NCBI RefSeq assembly: GCF_027924665.1
Contig: NZ_AP027043.1
Span: 3,224,001 to 3,288,000 of the forward strand
Direction of reading: 5' to 3'
From: Flavobacterium sp. GSB-24
GTDB lineage: Bacteria; Bacteroidota; Bacteroidia; Flavobacteriales; Flavobacteriaceae
Length of the DNA stretch: 64,000 bases
Every line of letters starts with the position of its first letter. Position 1 is the first letter of the stretch. Position numbers and translations under genes: made by a program. This document shows positions 50,369 through 59,616 of the stretch, piece after piece. Below the pieces are notes generated by a model. The model made no database searches, was not told the DNA's origin, and was given only the letters and a program-made list of their open reading frames with translations.

Positions 50369-51456
50369 ATGGAATGGAAAAATAATTTAACAGACTTGTT
50401 TAAAATTGATCATCCAATTATACAAGCGCCGATGCTTGGTGTTACAACTCCAGAAATGACTGCTGCAGCTTCTAATGCAGGTGCTTTAGGATCGCTGGCT
50501 CTTGGAGATCTTCCGGCAGACAAGTGTATCGAATTGATTAAAGCCACAAAAGAATTAACGAACAAACCTTTCGCAGTAAATATTTTTCTAAATAAAATTG
50601 ATGCGATTTCACCAAAACTCCAGGCCGATTACGATAAAACAAAAGCATTTTTGAAAGATTTTAGTCAAAAATCAGGAGTAGTGGCTGATTTTCCGCTTTT
50701 AAGCGAAATTAAACTGACCGATTATCACGATCAAATTGAAGTGATTCTGAAAGAAAACTGCCGTATTGTTAGTTTCACTTTTGGGAATTTAGATGCTGCA
50801 AGTATTTCCAAATTAAAAGAAAATAATGTACTTTTAATAGGAACTTGTACATCTGTTGAAGAAGCTGTTGTATTGGAAAACAGCGGTATTGATATCATTT
50901 GTGTACAAGGAATTGAAGCTGGCGGACATCGAGGAAGTTTTTTAGAAGAAACTATTCCGCAGATAGGAGGAATGCCGCTGTTGTCTCAAGTAACAGAAAC
51001 TGTAAAAACACCTATTGTTTATGCAGGCGGCATTTACAATGCTAAAACCTTATTGGCTGCTAAATTGCTCGGTGCCGATGGTTTTCAAATTGGAAGCTTA
51101 TTTTTAGGTTCTGCCGAAAGTGCTTTACATGATTTTGAAAAACAACGTCTTAGAAATTTAAAAGAAAACGAAATTTAAAAGAAAACGAAATTGTCTTAAC
51201 TAAAAGTTTTTCTGGAAGATACGCCCGAGGTATTAGAAATGCTTTTATCGAAGAAGTTGAAAATACGGAATTTGTTCTCCCATATCCTTATCAAAATAAA
51301 TTGACTGCCGAATTGAGAAAGGCTTCTAAACTGGTAAAAAATCCAGATTTTGTTGGTATTTGGGCGGGCCAGTCAATTACTGATTACAGCGAAATTTCAA
51401 CAGGAAATCTTATCAAGAATTTAATCGAAGAGGTAGAAAAGTTTAGTGTAAAGTAG
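50369..51456 (+). pseudogene. Nitronate monooxygenase (2-nitropropane dioxygenase) gene broken by a 17-bp duplication
   Basis: The first part encodes MEWKNNLTDLFKIDHPIIQ, APMLGVTTPEMTAAASNAGALGSL, VCQGIEAGGHRG (written here from CVQGIEAGGHRG) and GADGFQIGSLFLG, which are FMN and active-site segments of nitronate monooxygenase. The frame stops at 51178. The remaining C-terminal part (VLTKSFSGRYARGIRNAF to FSVK) continues in another frame to a stop at 51456. The cause is visible: AAATTTAAAAGAAAACG occurs twice in tandem at 51154-51170 and 51171-51187. Removing one copy restores a 356-residue protein. The upstream in-frame ATG at 50312 overlaps promoter-like DNA. A short product of about 270 residues could still be made but would lack the C-terminal domain. 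Confidence 0.88.
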
Positions 51457-51548
51457 CAGTAAGATAGTCGAGTTATTTATTTTTGATATATTTTAAAATA
51501 TTGATTATTAATGTTTTATATTTGAATATCAATTAAAAAGAACTGGAT

Positions 51549-52457
51549 ATGATCAAATTTAGTTTTACCTTTTTTCTTTTTGCATTGGGAGTTTTTGCAC
51601 AAGAAAATAAAATAGATTCGAATGTTCGCAAGCAGATAGAAAATTACAATTCTTCTTTTGCAGCAGACTTTACTGGAAGAAATAAAGAAGCTTTACTAAA
51701 AGCCTATACAGAACAAACCATTTTAATGCCCGAGCACAGCAGGCAAAGAACTGGAAATAAAAGCATTGCTGATTTCTATAAACAATGGCTGGATCAGGCA
51801 AAAGTTATTTCTTATCAAAGAACTATTCTTGAACTTCAGGATTTTGGAAGTTATGTTTTGGAAATTGGAAATTTTACGGAACATTTGGATAAGCAAAACT
51901 TAAAACCCTATACGTATTCGGGAAAATATATGGTTTTATGGAAGAAAGCTTCCAAAAATAAACCAATGACCATTGCTGCAGAAATATGGGGATCAGACAG
52001 TTATTTTGATGACAGATTTATTCCTGAAATTGATGATGCATTAGTTCCTCCCGCAAAAGAATTTGTTACATCTGATAAATTAAATTTGGAAGTAATAGAA
52101 AGGAACAATTCAATAAAAAAATTGGTGCAAAATAGGTTAGGTGGCGAACATGCAAAAATGTTTCTGCCTGATGCCATGTATTTAACCTATTACACTCCGA
52201 TTTTATCTGGCGAAAAAGATATCACGACTTATTTTATAGAACATGAAAAACCAGGAACTTTAAGTATCGATCAAATTTCGATTCGAACTTCTGGAGTTAT
52301 TAATGCCCAAAAAGCAATTGTAGAATTTGGTTATTACAGTGTCGATTGGAGCGATGGAGATAAAAAAGGAAATGTAAAAGGAAAAAGTATAAATGTTTGG
52401 AAAAGAAATAGTAACGGAGAGTTAATGCTTTTTCGCCAAATGGTAAATCATGATTAA
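51549..52457 (+). CDS. Secreted protein with two SnoaL/DUF4440-like domains
   Basis: This 302-residue protein has a signal peptide (MIKFSFTFFLFALGVFAQ) and two NTF2-like halves. The first (about 28-155) has IENYNSSFAADFTGRNKEALL and VLEIGNFTEHLDKQ; the second (about 185-300) has a matching pattern ending WKRNSNGELMLFRQMVN. Such domains bind small molecules or act as ketosteroid-isomerase-like enzymes. Function is unknown. Confidence 0.8.
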   Translation: MIKFSFTFFLFALGVFAQENKIDSNVRKQIENYNSSFAADFTGRNKEALLKAYTEQTILMPEHSRQRTGNKSIADFYKQWLDQAKVISYQRTILELQDFGSYVLEIGNFTEHLDKQNLKPYTYSGKYMVLWKKASKNKPMTIAAEIWGSDSYFDDRFIPEIDDALVPPAKEFVTSDKLNLEVIERNNSIKKLVQNRLGGEHAKMFLPDAMYLTYYTPILSGEKDITTYFIEHEKPGTLSIDQISIRTSGVINAQKAIVEFGYYSVDWSDGDKKGNVKGKSINVWKRNSNGELMLFRQMVNHD

Positions 52458-52459
52458 AA

Positions 52460-52493
52460 CTAAAACCATTCTTGTTTAAAAGAATGGTTTTAG
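52460..52493. terminator. Hairpin between convergent genes
   Basis: CTAAAACCATTCTT (52460-52473) pairs perfectly with AAGAATGGTTTTAG (52480-52493). It separates the SnoaL-like gene and the arsenate reductase gene and can act in both directions, although T-runs are short. Confidence 0.7.
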
Positions 52494-52503
52494 TAAATAA
52501 ATT

Positions 52504-52923
52504 TTAGGCTAAATTTTTTGCAGCAAAATCTCTGCAATATTCTTTTATTAATTCTCTTACAGTTCTAAACTGTTGTTCGATTTCGACATCTGTTCCAGTT
52601 GCTTTGGCTGGATCTGGGAAATTATAATGAAATTTTTGCGCTTTTGTTGGAAAAAATGGACAGCGTTCTTTAGCATTATCACAGACCGTAATTACAAAAT
52701 CAAAATCAATATTAGTGTATTCATCAATATTGTTTGAAGTATGATTTGAAATGTCAATTCCATCTTCTTTCATTATAAAAACAGCCTTCGGATTTACGCC
52801 GTGGGTTTCTACGCCAGCACTGTAAACTACAGCTTTATTTTTGGCAAAATGTCTCATATAACCCTCTGCAATCTGGCTTCGGCAGCTGTTTCCTGTACAA
52901 AGTATAAGTATTTTCTTTTCCAT
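52504..52923 (-). CDS. arsC: Arsenate reductase, low-molecular-weight phosphatase type
   Basis: This 139-residue enzyme reduces arsenate to arsenite. The P-loop LCTGNSCRSQIAEG (catalytic Cys about residue 9) and the redox Cys in ITVCDNAKERCPFFP (two Cys about 75-85) identify the thioredoxin-coupled ArsC. The start at 52923 gives MEKKILILCTGNSC; an in-frame start 6 codons upstream is less likely. It is the last gene of an ArsR-DUF6428-ArsC series, but no arsenite efflux gene adjoins it. Confidence 0.92.
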   Translation of the reverse strand: MEKKILILCTGNSCRSQIAEGYMRHFAKNKAVVYSAGVETHGVNPKAVFIMKEDGIDISNHTSNNIDEYTNIDFDFVITVCDNAKERCPFFPTKAQKFHYNFPDPAKATGTDVEIEQQFRTVRELIKEYCRDFAAKNLA

Positions 52924-53053
52924 GTTTAAACGAATAACCAAATGATATTAATGATGCAAAATTTGGGTTCAAAGCCAAAAATAAGTTGCAGCACAACAAC
53001 GGAAGTGGTAATAATAATAGGTTTTTTATATTTAATAATTAGTGCTTTCATTA

Positions 53054-53524
53054 TTAGCAGCATCCAGAATTTGGTGTACAGCAAGAACTGTTATCGATTG
53101 ATTCTCTTAGAATTATTTTTTGTTTTTCAGATGGAATACCGCACGCATCTTGTGCTAAACAAGCTGTTGTTTTATTTTTAAGAACAAAGTTTTTCCCATT
53201 AAAATCCAAATCATATTTTCCAATAGTTGCGTTTTGATATTCTACTTCGATTTCAAGATCCTTAATATGTAACTTATCTTCCGAAAGCTGGATGATATGC
53301 AGTAGTTTATTTGGTTTTAATCGATGTTCAAAATCATTGGCATTCCAAAGCTGGAAGTTTACCACTTCCTCATTTCGTACAACACCTCCGCAGTCTATAA
53401 AGTTCTTTTTGATAATTCCCACTTCGGTTACATGGAAATGTTCTGGAACAAAGGTTCCATTTTCTAACTGAAATTCAACATTTTGTAATGTTGGTAAAAG
53501 CTGTTTGATTTCTGATAGTTTCAT
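53054..53524 (-). CDS. DUF6428 family protein
   Basis: This 156-residue cytoplasmic protein matches the DUF6428 type found in arsenic operons of Bacteroidota: FQLENGTFVPEHFHVTEVG, FIDCGGVVRNEE and LHIKDLEIEVEYQ. The C-terminus is Cys-rich (TACLAQDACGIPSEKQ and SSCCTPNSGCC), which looks suited to binding As(III) or another thiol-seeking metal. It lies between ArsR and ArsC genes on the same strand. Its biochemical role is unknown. Confidence 0.85.
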   Translation of the reverse strand: MKLSEIKQLLPTLQNVEFQLENGTFVPEHFHVTEVGIIKKNFIDCGGVVRNEEVVNFQLWNANDFEHRLKPNKLLHIIQLSEDKLHIKDLEIEVEYQNATIGKYDLDFNGKNFVLKNKTTACLAQDACGIPSEKQKIILRESIDNSSCCTPNSGCC

Positions 53525-53542
53525 AACTTTTTATTTGTTTAA

Positions 53543-53557
53543 TGCAATATTACGATA
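53543..53557. promoter_or_regulatory. Second copy of the ArsR operator half
   Basis: TGCAATATTACGATA here is identical over 15 bp to 53921-53935 before the arsR gene. It lies 19 bp before the start of the DUF6428 gene, so a separate ArsR-controlled promoter within the cluster is likely. Confidence 0.55.
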
Positions 53558-53576
53558 GAGTTTTTCAAAAAAATGT

Positions 53577-53903
53577 TTAGCAGCATTTAGATTGTGAAAG
53601 GCTTTGTGTGATTTTTAAGAAATAAGTATTTAAGATAGCAATAGCTTTTTCATCAATACAATAGCAAATTGAGTTTCCTGAAATATTTCCTTTAATGATA
53701 CCCGCATTCTTAAGTTCTTTTAAATGCTGCGAAACTGTTGGCTGTGCAAGCGGAAGTTCGTTTACAATATCACCGCAAATGCATTCATTCACCTTAAGCA
53801 AATATTCTAAAATTGCGATTCTGGCAGGATGTCCCAATGCTTTAGCAATTGTAGCAATCTGGTTTTGTGCATCTGTAAAATGTTCTGTTTTAGTTGCTCC
53901 CAT
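53577..53903 (-). CDS. arsR: ArsR/SmtB family repressor
   Basis: This 108-residue winged-helix repressor has FTDAQNQIATIAKALGHPARIAIL, the sensing Cys pair in VNECICGDI, and LAQPTVSQHLKELKNAGIIKG with ICYCIDEKA. Cys pair ECIC near helix 3 matches arsenite-sensing ArsR. It ends in SKCC, two more possible ligands. It is the first gene of the arsenic cluster and has a palindromic operator 12 bp before its start. Confidence 0.92.
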   Translation of the reverse strand: MGATKTEHFTDAQNQIATIAKALGHPARIAILEYLLKVNECICGDIVNELPLAQPTVSQHLKELKNAGIIKGNISGNSICYCIDEKAIAILNTYFLKITQSLSQSKCC

Positions 53904-53914
53904 TTTTTGTAATT

Positions 53915-53930
53915 TAATATTGCAATATTA
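53915..53930. promoter_or_regulatory. Perfect 16-bp palindromic ArsR operator
   Basis: TAATATTGCAATATTA is a perfect palindrome 12 bp upstream of the arsR start codon. Its right half continues into TGCAATATTACGATA, repeated before the next gene. Position and shape indicate autorepression by ArsR. Confidence 0.6.
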
Positions 53931-54035
53931 CGATAATAATTAATTACAATATAATTTTTAAAGTTAAATTTCTTCGAATGAAATAACGAGACAATAATTA
54001 CATTTGTATATTAATTCTATAGATAATATCAAATA

Positions 54036-55337
54036 GTGCCAAAAAATACAATTGCAGCATTTTCCATTTTCTGTTTTTTTACCGCAATTGGTAATCACGT
54101 CAACGCACAGCAAATCGATACTATAGCCAGGCAGTTTATATTAAATATAGAAGTTCGTCCAAGAGCAGAATATACTTCAAACTACATACTGCCTCCAAAC
54201 GATTCTATTGATCCTTATTTTTATATTACACAGCGAAATAGGATTTCAATGCACTATTCCCAAGAAAAATGGCTCTTAAAGGCTGACGTCCAAGAAATTC
54301 ATCTTTGGGATAATGAAAATTCTAATTCTAAAGTCGGAAGTATTAATTTTTATCAATTGTTTTTAGAAACTAAATTTAAGAATGTAAATTTTCGTTTAGG
54401 AAGGCAAAGTGTTTTATTGGATAATGGGAGATTGTTTTCTGATGCTCCTTGGGCACAGCAGGGAAGATCGCATGAAGGAATTCGAATCATGAAATATTCT
54501 AAACATTTTATGAATGATCTTTTCTTTTTGTTTACACGAAATTACAATACTAGTTTTGAGGCAGCTTATTCGCCTGTTGCATCCAATAAATATAAGTACA
54601 TGCTGGTGTATAATTTTAGTTATAACTCACATCAAAACTTCTCTTTCAACTCGAGTAGTACGGTTGATTTTTTAGAAAAAACAAATGGAGAAACTTTGTA
54701 CGCACGGGCAACCACAGGAGGGAGAATCGAGTTTAAAAAGAATCAGTGGTATTATACTTTAAACGGTTATCTGCAATTTGGACAAAATCAGAAAGGACAG
54801 CATTTGCTGGCATACTATTTTCAGCCGGAGGTTAAATTGTCACTGCAAAAATCAACATGGCGTTTGGGTGCAGAAATTATAAGCGGCAGTAGTGCTGCTT
54901 TAAATATTGATAGAACCGCAGATTTTGACGTTTTATATGGCGTTACATGGAAATTTAATGGAAATATGAATGTGTTTACCCGCTTTCCCGCTGATGTAGG
55001 AGGAAAAGGTTTGGTAAATCCTTATCTATTTGCTTCTTTTCCTTTAAACACAAAATTATCGCTTCGTAACGATTTTCATCTTTTTTATACCCAATATCCG
55101 TTAGTAGACGGTTTAAATCAGGATATGTCTAGATTTCTGGGATTTGAGAATGATTTTTCAGTAAGATATATTCCGTTAAAAGAGCTGGAAATTAACGCCG
55201 CATTTTCATTTTATAAAGCAACAGATTCAATGAAAAACCTTCCAAAAGTGCAGGATGAAAACAAATTATCATTTTGGAGTTACTTGATGGTTTCTTATTC
55301 TTTTAATGCTGTTAATTGGAGAAGAGCAAAAAAATAA
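54036..55337 (+). CDS. Alginate-export-type outer-membrane beta-barrel protein
   Basis: This 433-residue protein has a signal peptide (IAAFSIFCFFTAIGNHVNAQ) and a barrel with the alginate_exp family look: EVRPRAEYTSNYILPP, VGSINFYQLFLETKFKNVNFRLGRQSVLLDNGRL and GVTWKFNGNMNVFTRFPADVGGKGL. Such porins are widespread in Bacteroidota without a link to alginate. The start is a GTG at 54036; a -7-like TACATTTG at 53999-54006 lies 29 bp before it. It is divergent from the arsenic cluster and might be controlled with it, but that is speculative. Confidence 0.85.
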   Translation: MPKNTIAAFSIFCFFTAIGNHVNAQQIDTIARQFILNIEVRPRAEYTSNYILPPNDSIDPYFYITQRNRISMHYSQEKWLLKADVQEIHLWDNENSNSKVGSINFYQLFLETKFKNVNFRLGRQSVLLDNGRLFSDAPWAQQGRSHEGIRIMKYSKHFMNDLFFLFTRNYNTSFEAAYSPVASNKYKYMLVYNFSYNSHQNFSFNSSSTVDFLEKTNGETLYARATTGGRIEFKKNQWYYTLNGYLQFGQNQKGQHLLAYYFQPEVKLSLQKSTWRLGAEIISGSSAALNIDRTADFDVLYGVTWKFNGNMNVFTRFPADVGGKGLVNPYLFASFPLNTKLSLRNDFHLFYTQYPLVDGLNQDMSRFLGFENDFSVRYIPLKELEINAAFSFYKATDSMKNLPKVQDENKLSFWSYLMVSYSFNAVNWRRAKK

Positions 55338-55443
55338 TAAAATAAACCCCATTACATGAGTAATCAATAAAACCTCTTTCCTAAGGGAGTAATGAGATTT
55401 CGATTAAAAAGATCATTATATTTACTTTTAAAACTATTTACTT

Positions 55444-56082
55444 ATGAAAGCATTGATAATTGGTGCAACGGGCGCAACAGGAAAAGAACTGGTTGATAGG
55501 CTTTTAGGGGATAATAATTATGCCTCGGTTTCAGTTTTTGTGAGAAGGCCATTCGGGAAATCGCACCCAAAACTTACGGAGCATATTGTTGATTTTTCAG
55601 ATGTCAATTCATTTCAGGATTTAATTACTGGAGACGTTCTTTTCTCCTGCCTCGGCACCACATTAAAAGATGCAGGTTCAAAAGATAATCAATGGAAAAT
55701 AGATTTTGATATTCCGGCAGCATTTGCAGTTGCTGCAAGAAAAAACAATGTCAATTCTCTGGTGTTAGTTTCGTCTTATGGTGCATCAGCAAAGAGCAGC
55801 GTATTTTATTCTAAAATGAAAGGAAAGCTTGAAGAATATATAGACGATCTTAATTTCTCACAATATATAATTTTCAGACCTGGACCTTTAATTCGTCAAA
55901 ATACGGATCGATTGGGCGAAAAAATTTCAATTAAAGTTATTAAATTATTCAATGCCATAGGCCTTTTCAAAAACGTAAAACCAATTTCGACCTCATTGCT
56001 AGCAGATAAGTTACTAAAAGCTCCAACAGCACTTTCAAGAGGAACAACAATACTTGAATTGGATCGTATTATTGCGCTTTGA
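55444..56082 (+). CDS. NAD(P)H-binding short-chain protein, HTATIP2-like
   Basis: This 212-residue Rossmann protein has ALIIGATGATGKELVDRLL at the N-terminus, VLFSCLGTTLKDAGSKD, NSLVLVSSYGASAKSSVFYSKMKGKLE with the SDR Tyr-xxx-Lys pair (YSKMK) and FRPGPLI. It resembles the NAD-dependent epimerase/HTATIP2 group of atypical SDRs. The substrate is unknown and it is a single gene. Confidence 0.9.
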   Translation: MKALIIGATGATGKELVDRLLGDNNYASVSVFVRRPFGKSHPKLTEHIVDFSDVNSFQDLITGDVLFSCLGTTLKDAGSKDNQWKIDFDIPAAFAVAARKNNVNSLVLVSSYGASAKSSVFYSKMKGKLEEYIDDLNFSQYIIFRPGPLIRQNTDRLGEKISIKVIKLFNAIGLFKNVKPISTSLLADKLLKAPTALSRGTTILELDRIIAL

Positions 56083-56167
56083 TTTTTTATCAATTTCCAG
56101 AATTATAATTTCGTATATTTATAATGTTATTTATTTGATTTTTAATAACTTATAATTAGGAATGTAA

Positions 56168-57109
56168 ATGGAGACGAATAAAAATACTTTACCGACAGAG
56201 TCTGATGATGTGTTTTTAACAGATGGAGGACTTGAAACAACCTTAATTTTTCTGGAAGGATTTGATCTGCCTTGTTTTGCTGCTTTTGATTTATTGAAGC
56301 ATCAGCCGGGTTATAAAGCAATCAAAAACTATTACAAAAGATATTTAAATATTGCCAAAAAATACAAAACCAATTTTATTTTAGAAACTCCAACATGGCG
56401 TGCAAACCCAGATTGGATTCAAAGAATTGGTTATCCTAGGGATGAGTTATCGGCCTTAAATAAAAAAGCAGTAGTATTGCTTGCTGAGTTAAAAACAATA
56501 TTTTAAAAAGATATACATTCTATTCTTATAAGCGGTTGTATTGGCCCTCGTGGCGATGGATACGTACCTGAAAATTGTATGAGTATTGAAGAAGCAGAAG
56601 CGTATCATTCTGACCAAATTAAGGCATTAAATATCGCTCCAGTCGATTTTGTTTCTGCACTTACTATGAATTATGTAGAAGAGGTTATTGGTATCGTAAA
56701 GGCTGCAGAAAACGTGAACACCCCTGTTGTTATTTCATTTACAGTTGAAACAGATGGAAAATTGCCAACTGGCATGAGTATAAAAGAAGCAATACAAAAA
56801 GTAGATAAAAGTGTATCAGTTCCGCCTTTGTATTACATGATTAACTGTGCACATCCAGCCCATTTTTTTAAAGAATTGAAAGAAGATGAAAATTGGATCA
56901 AACGAATAAAAGGTATTAGGGCAAATGCGTCTTGCAAAAGCCACGCAGAACTAGACGAATCCACAGTATTAGATCGTGGAATTCCCAAAGAACTAGGAAA
57001 AGAATATAAAAAATTGAAAGATTCCTTTGGTCACTTAAACGTTTTTGGAGGCTGCTGTGGCACAGATGAAGAACATTTGGTAGAAATTATTGAGCAAATA
57101 AGGAGTTAA
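56168..57109 (+). pseudogene. Homocysteine S-methyltransferase gene with one in-frame stop
   Basis: The frame encodes 112 residues (ESDDVFLTDGGLETTLIFLE, ETPTWRANPDWIQRIG) and stops with TAA at 56504-56506. The same frame stays open afterward and continues the family: HSILISGCIGPRGDGYVPEN, VDFVSALTMNYVEEVIG, YYMINCAHPAHF, and FGGCCGTDEEHLVEI, with the zinc-binding Cys residues. The only defect visible across 313 codons is the single stop, consistent with CAA or GAA to TAA. Such enzymes methylate homocysteine with S-methylmethionine. The C-terminal ORF restarting at an ATG at 56579 lacks the N-terminal barrel strands and should be inactive. Confidence 0.88.
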
Positions 57110-57158
57110 GTTTTATAAGAAACTAATAGCTAGGTAAATGTCATATTTTAAATTAGCT

Positions 57159-57166
57159 TATCTTTG
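57159..57166 (+). promoter_or_regulatory. -7 element before the hybrid kinase gene
   Basis: TATCTTTG matches TAnnTTTG and lies 21 bp before the ATG at 57188. Its TTG had looked like a start codon; its position in a promoter argues for the ATG at 57188 with a short leader. Confidence 0.45.
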
Positions 57167-57187
57167 TACGCTTTACCTATTAATAAA

Positions 57188-59173
57188 ATGAATAACGATT
57201 TCCCCATACCAGAAAACGAATTACAACGTTTAGCAGCTTTAAAACGCTATAATATATTAGATACACTTCCCGATCACGCTTTTGACGATGCAACAAAGCT
57301 TGTTTCTTACATCTGCGGTGTTCCCATTGCTCATATTTCGTTTATAGATGAAAACAGACAATGGTTTAAGTCTGAAATTGGAATTGGAGCATCTGAAGTG
57401 CCTCGAGAAATCTCTTTTTGCCGCTATACGATTATGGAATCGAAAATGGTAGAAATAAATGATACCCATTTAAATGATAGATTTAAAAACGATCCTAATG
57501 TTACCGGCGGATTTAATGTTAGATTCTACGCAGGAGTTCCCCTTACAACGCCTGATGGCTACAATATAGGAACTTTGTGTGCTATAGACCATGTTACTAA
57601 AGAACTTAACGATAATCAGCGAAATGCACTTTCAATTATTGCTAAACACGTAATTGCTCAATTAGAATTAGGCACAAAGAATGCCCAGTTAGACGCCCAG
57701 AAAAAAATTGCTGAAAAAGCAGTATTAGCTAGAGATAGTTTCGTGGCCAATATGAGCCACGAAATCAGAACACCTTTAAATGCCGTAATTGGTTTTACTG
57801 ATCTTCTTGCTCAGACTGATTTAGATGATGTTCAGCGCGAATATATTGAAAGCGTGCAGATAGCAGGAGAAAATCTGCTGTTGATTGTAAATGATATTTT
57901 AGATCTTTCTAAAATTGAATCGGGGAACCTGGCAATTGATTCGGAGCCATTTAATTTAAAAAAGACCCTTAAACACGTTTATGATTTATTAAAAGTAAAG
58001 AGGCAGAAAGAAGTAGAGTTCAATCTATTTTTAGATGCAGAAATGCCAGATGTTGTGGTTGGCGACCAAGGTAGACTCAACCAAATATTGGTTAATCTGA
58101 TAGGTAATTCCCTTAAATTTACCAATGAAGGTGAAGTAACCGTTTCTGTCAAAAAAATTGAAGAAACAGAAGATAATTATACATTAAAGTTTTCAGTAAA
58201 AGATACCGGAATTGGTATCCAGAAAAACAAGCTGACAACTATTTTCGAACGATTTACTCAAGGAGAAGAAAGTACTACGAGAACTTACGGTGGTACAGGA
58301 CTTGGTCTTAACATCGTAAAGCAGTTAATAGAATTGCAAAATGGAGAAATTAAGGTAAAAAGTGAACTGAACCGTGGTTCTGAATTTATCTTTATTCTTA
58401 GCTATAAAAAGGCACAAGTCATAGAAGCTCCAGTAAAATCAATGTCTAAAAATGACCTTGGTCATCTTAAAATACTTCTTTGCGAAGACAATGTTTTAAA
58501 CCAAAAGCTGGCAAAAAGCGTAATTAATAATTTCGGATTTGATTTGGATATTGCGCATAATGGAGAAGAAGGAATAGAACTTTTGTCTCAAAATGAATAT
58601 GATTTGGTTTTGATGGATCTTCAAATGCCTCTTAAAGATGGTTATCAGACAACAGAATATATTCGTAACGAAATGAATTCGTCAATTCCGATTATAGCCA
58701 TGACGGCGCATTCTTTAGTGGGAGAGCAGGAGCGCTGTTACAAAGTAGGTATGAATGCGTATGTGCCAAAACCATTTAAACAGTCAGTTCTTTTAAAAGC
58801 AATAAAAACGGTAATGAACCCAGATAATGACATTTCGCATAAAAGAGTTTTAAATCTTTCTTTTCTGGATGAAATGTCTTGCGGAGATCCCGATTTTAGA
58901 AAAGAAATGATCAATCTTTTTATAGAAAAGATACCAGCTCAAACAGCACAATTAGAAGAAGCATTTCATAATACTGATCACGATACCGTAAAAAAGCTAG
59001 CTCATAATATGAAATCGAGTTTAGATATTTTTATGCTTGAAGATCTTAGTAATTGTGTTAGTATAATTGAAGAAGAAGCAAAAGCGAATGAATTTACCAG
59101 CGAAACTCTTGATAAAGTGAATATTTTACATTGTGGAATTGCAGAAGTCGTTAAAATTCTGAAAGCGCTATGA
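57188..59173 (+). CDS. Hybrid sensor histidine kinase with GAF, receiver and HPt domains
   Basis: This 661-residue cytoplasmic phosphorelay protein has an N-terminal GAF domain (about 20-165, ISFIDENRQWFKSEIGIG, ISFCRYTIM), HisKA with FVANMSHEIRTPLNAVIGF, an ATPase domain (LVNLIGNSLKFTNEGEV, GGTGLGLNIVKQLIE), a receiver (ILLCEDNVLNQKLAKSV, Asp in LVLMDLQMPLKDG) and a C-terminal HPt with LAHNMKSSL. It has no membrane segment. It is followed 77 bp later by a lone receiver and a surface-polysaccharide-like operon, so phosphate may pass from its HPt to that receiver. Confidence 0.94.
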   Translation: MNNDFPIPENELQRLAALKRYNILDTLPDHAFDDATKLVSYICGVPIAHISFIDENRQWFKSEIGIGASEVPREISFCRYTIMESKMVEINDTHLNDRFKNDPNVTGGFNVRFYAGVPLTTPDGYNIGTLCAIDHVTKELNDNQRNALSIIAKHVIAQLELGTKNAQLDAQKKIAEKAVLARDSFVANMSHEIRTPLNAVIGFTDLLAQTDLDDVQREYIESVQIAGENLLLIVNDILDLSKIESGNLAIDSEPFNLKKTLKHVYDLLKVKRQKEVEFNLFLDAEMPDVVVGDQGRLNQILVNLIGNSLKFTNEGEVTVSVKKIEETEDNYTLKFSVKDTGIGIQKNKLTTIFERFTQGEESTTRTYGGTGLGLNIVKQLIELQNGEIKVKSELNRGSEFIFILSYKKAQVIEAPVKSMSKNDLGHLKILLCEDNVLNQKLAKSVINNFGFDLDIAHNGEEGIELLSQNEYDLVLMDLQMPLKDGYQTTEYIRNEMNSSIPIIAMTAHSLVGEQERCYKVGMNAYVPKPFKQSVLLKAIKTVMNPDNDISHKRVLNLSFLDEMSCGDPDFRKEMINLFIEKIPAQTAQLEEAFHNTDHDTVKKLAHNMKSSLDIFMLEDLSNCVSIIEEEAKANEFTSETLDKVNILHCGIAEVVKILKAL

Positions 59174-59250
59174 TAAAAGAGAAATATATTCTAGCTTTAC
59201 AATTATGATGTCATAATATAAAGTTTGCCCCAAAGATAAATATAAAAAAA

Positions 59251-59616
59251 ATGAGAATTATTTTAGCAGAAGATAATGACATCCTACGCAAATCATTATC
59301 TTTTTTCTTAGAATCTAAAGGATTTAGTGTTGACCAATTTTCAGATGGAAAAGATGCATTGGAGGCAATAGAGGCCAATCATTACGATCTAATTCTGACA
59401 GATATAAACATGCCCGGAAAAAGCGGAATGGAAATCACGCAATATGTTAGAGAAAGCATTAACTCCGATGTTCCCATAATCATACTTACTTCTTCGGGTG
59501 TAGAACAAACCGAATTAGATTCTTTCGATATAGGCGCCAATGAATTTATTGCCAAACCAGTCAGTCCGGCTGTACTTTTGGTAAGGATTAATAAATTACT
59601 AAACAAACGTTTCTAA
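59251..59616 (+). CDS. Single-domain response regulator
   Basis: This 121-residue receiver has EDNDILRKSLSFFLESKGF, the phosphorylated Asp in LILTDINMPGKSGMEI, and the switch residues ILTSSG and AKPVSPAVL. There is no output domain, so it works by protein contact or as a phosphate carrier. Its TAA overlaps the ATG of the barrel gene (TAATG), so the four genes from here to 63096 are translationally coupled. The kinase just before is the likely donor. Confidence 0.94.
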   Translation: MRIILAEDNDILRKSLSFFLESKGFSVDQFSDGKDALEAIEANHYDLILTDINMPGKSGMEITQYVRESINSDVPIIILTSSGVEQTELDSFDIGANEFIAKPVSPAVLLVRINKLLNKRF

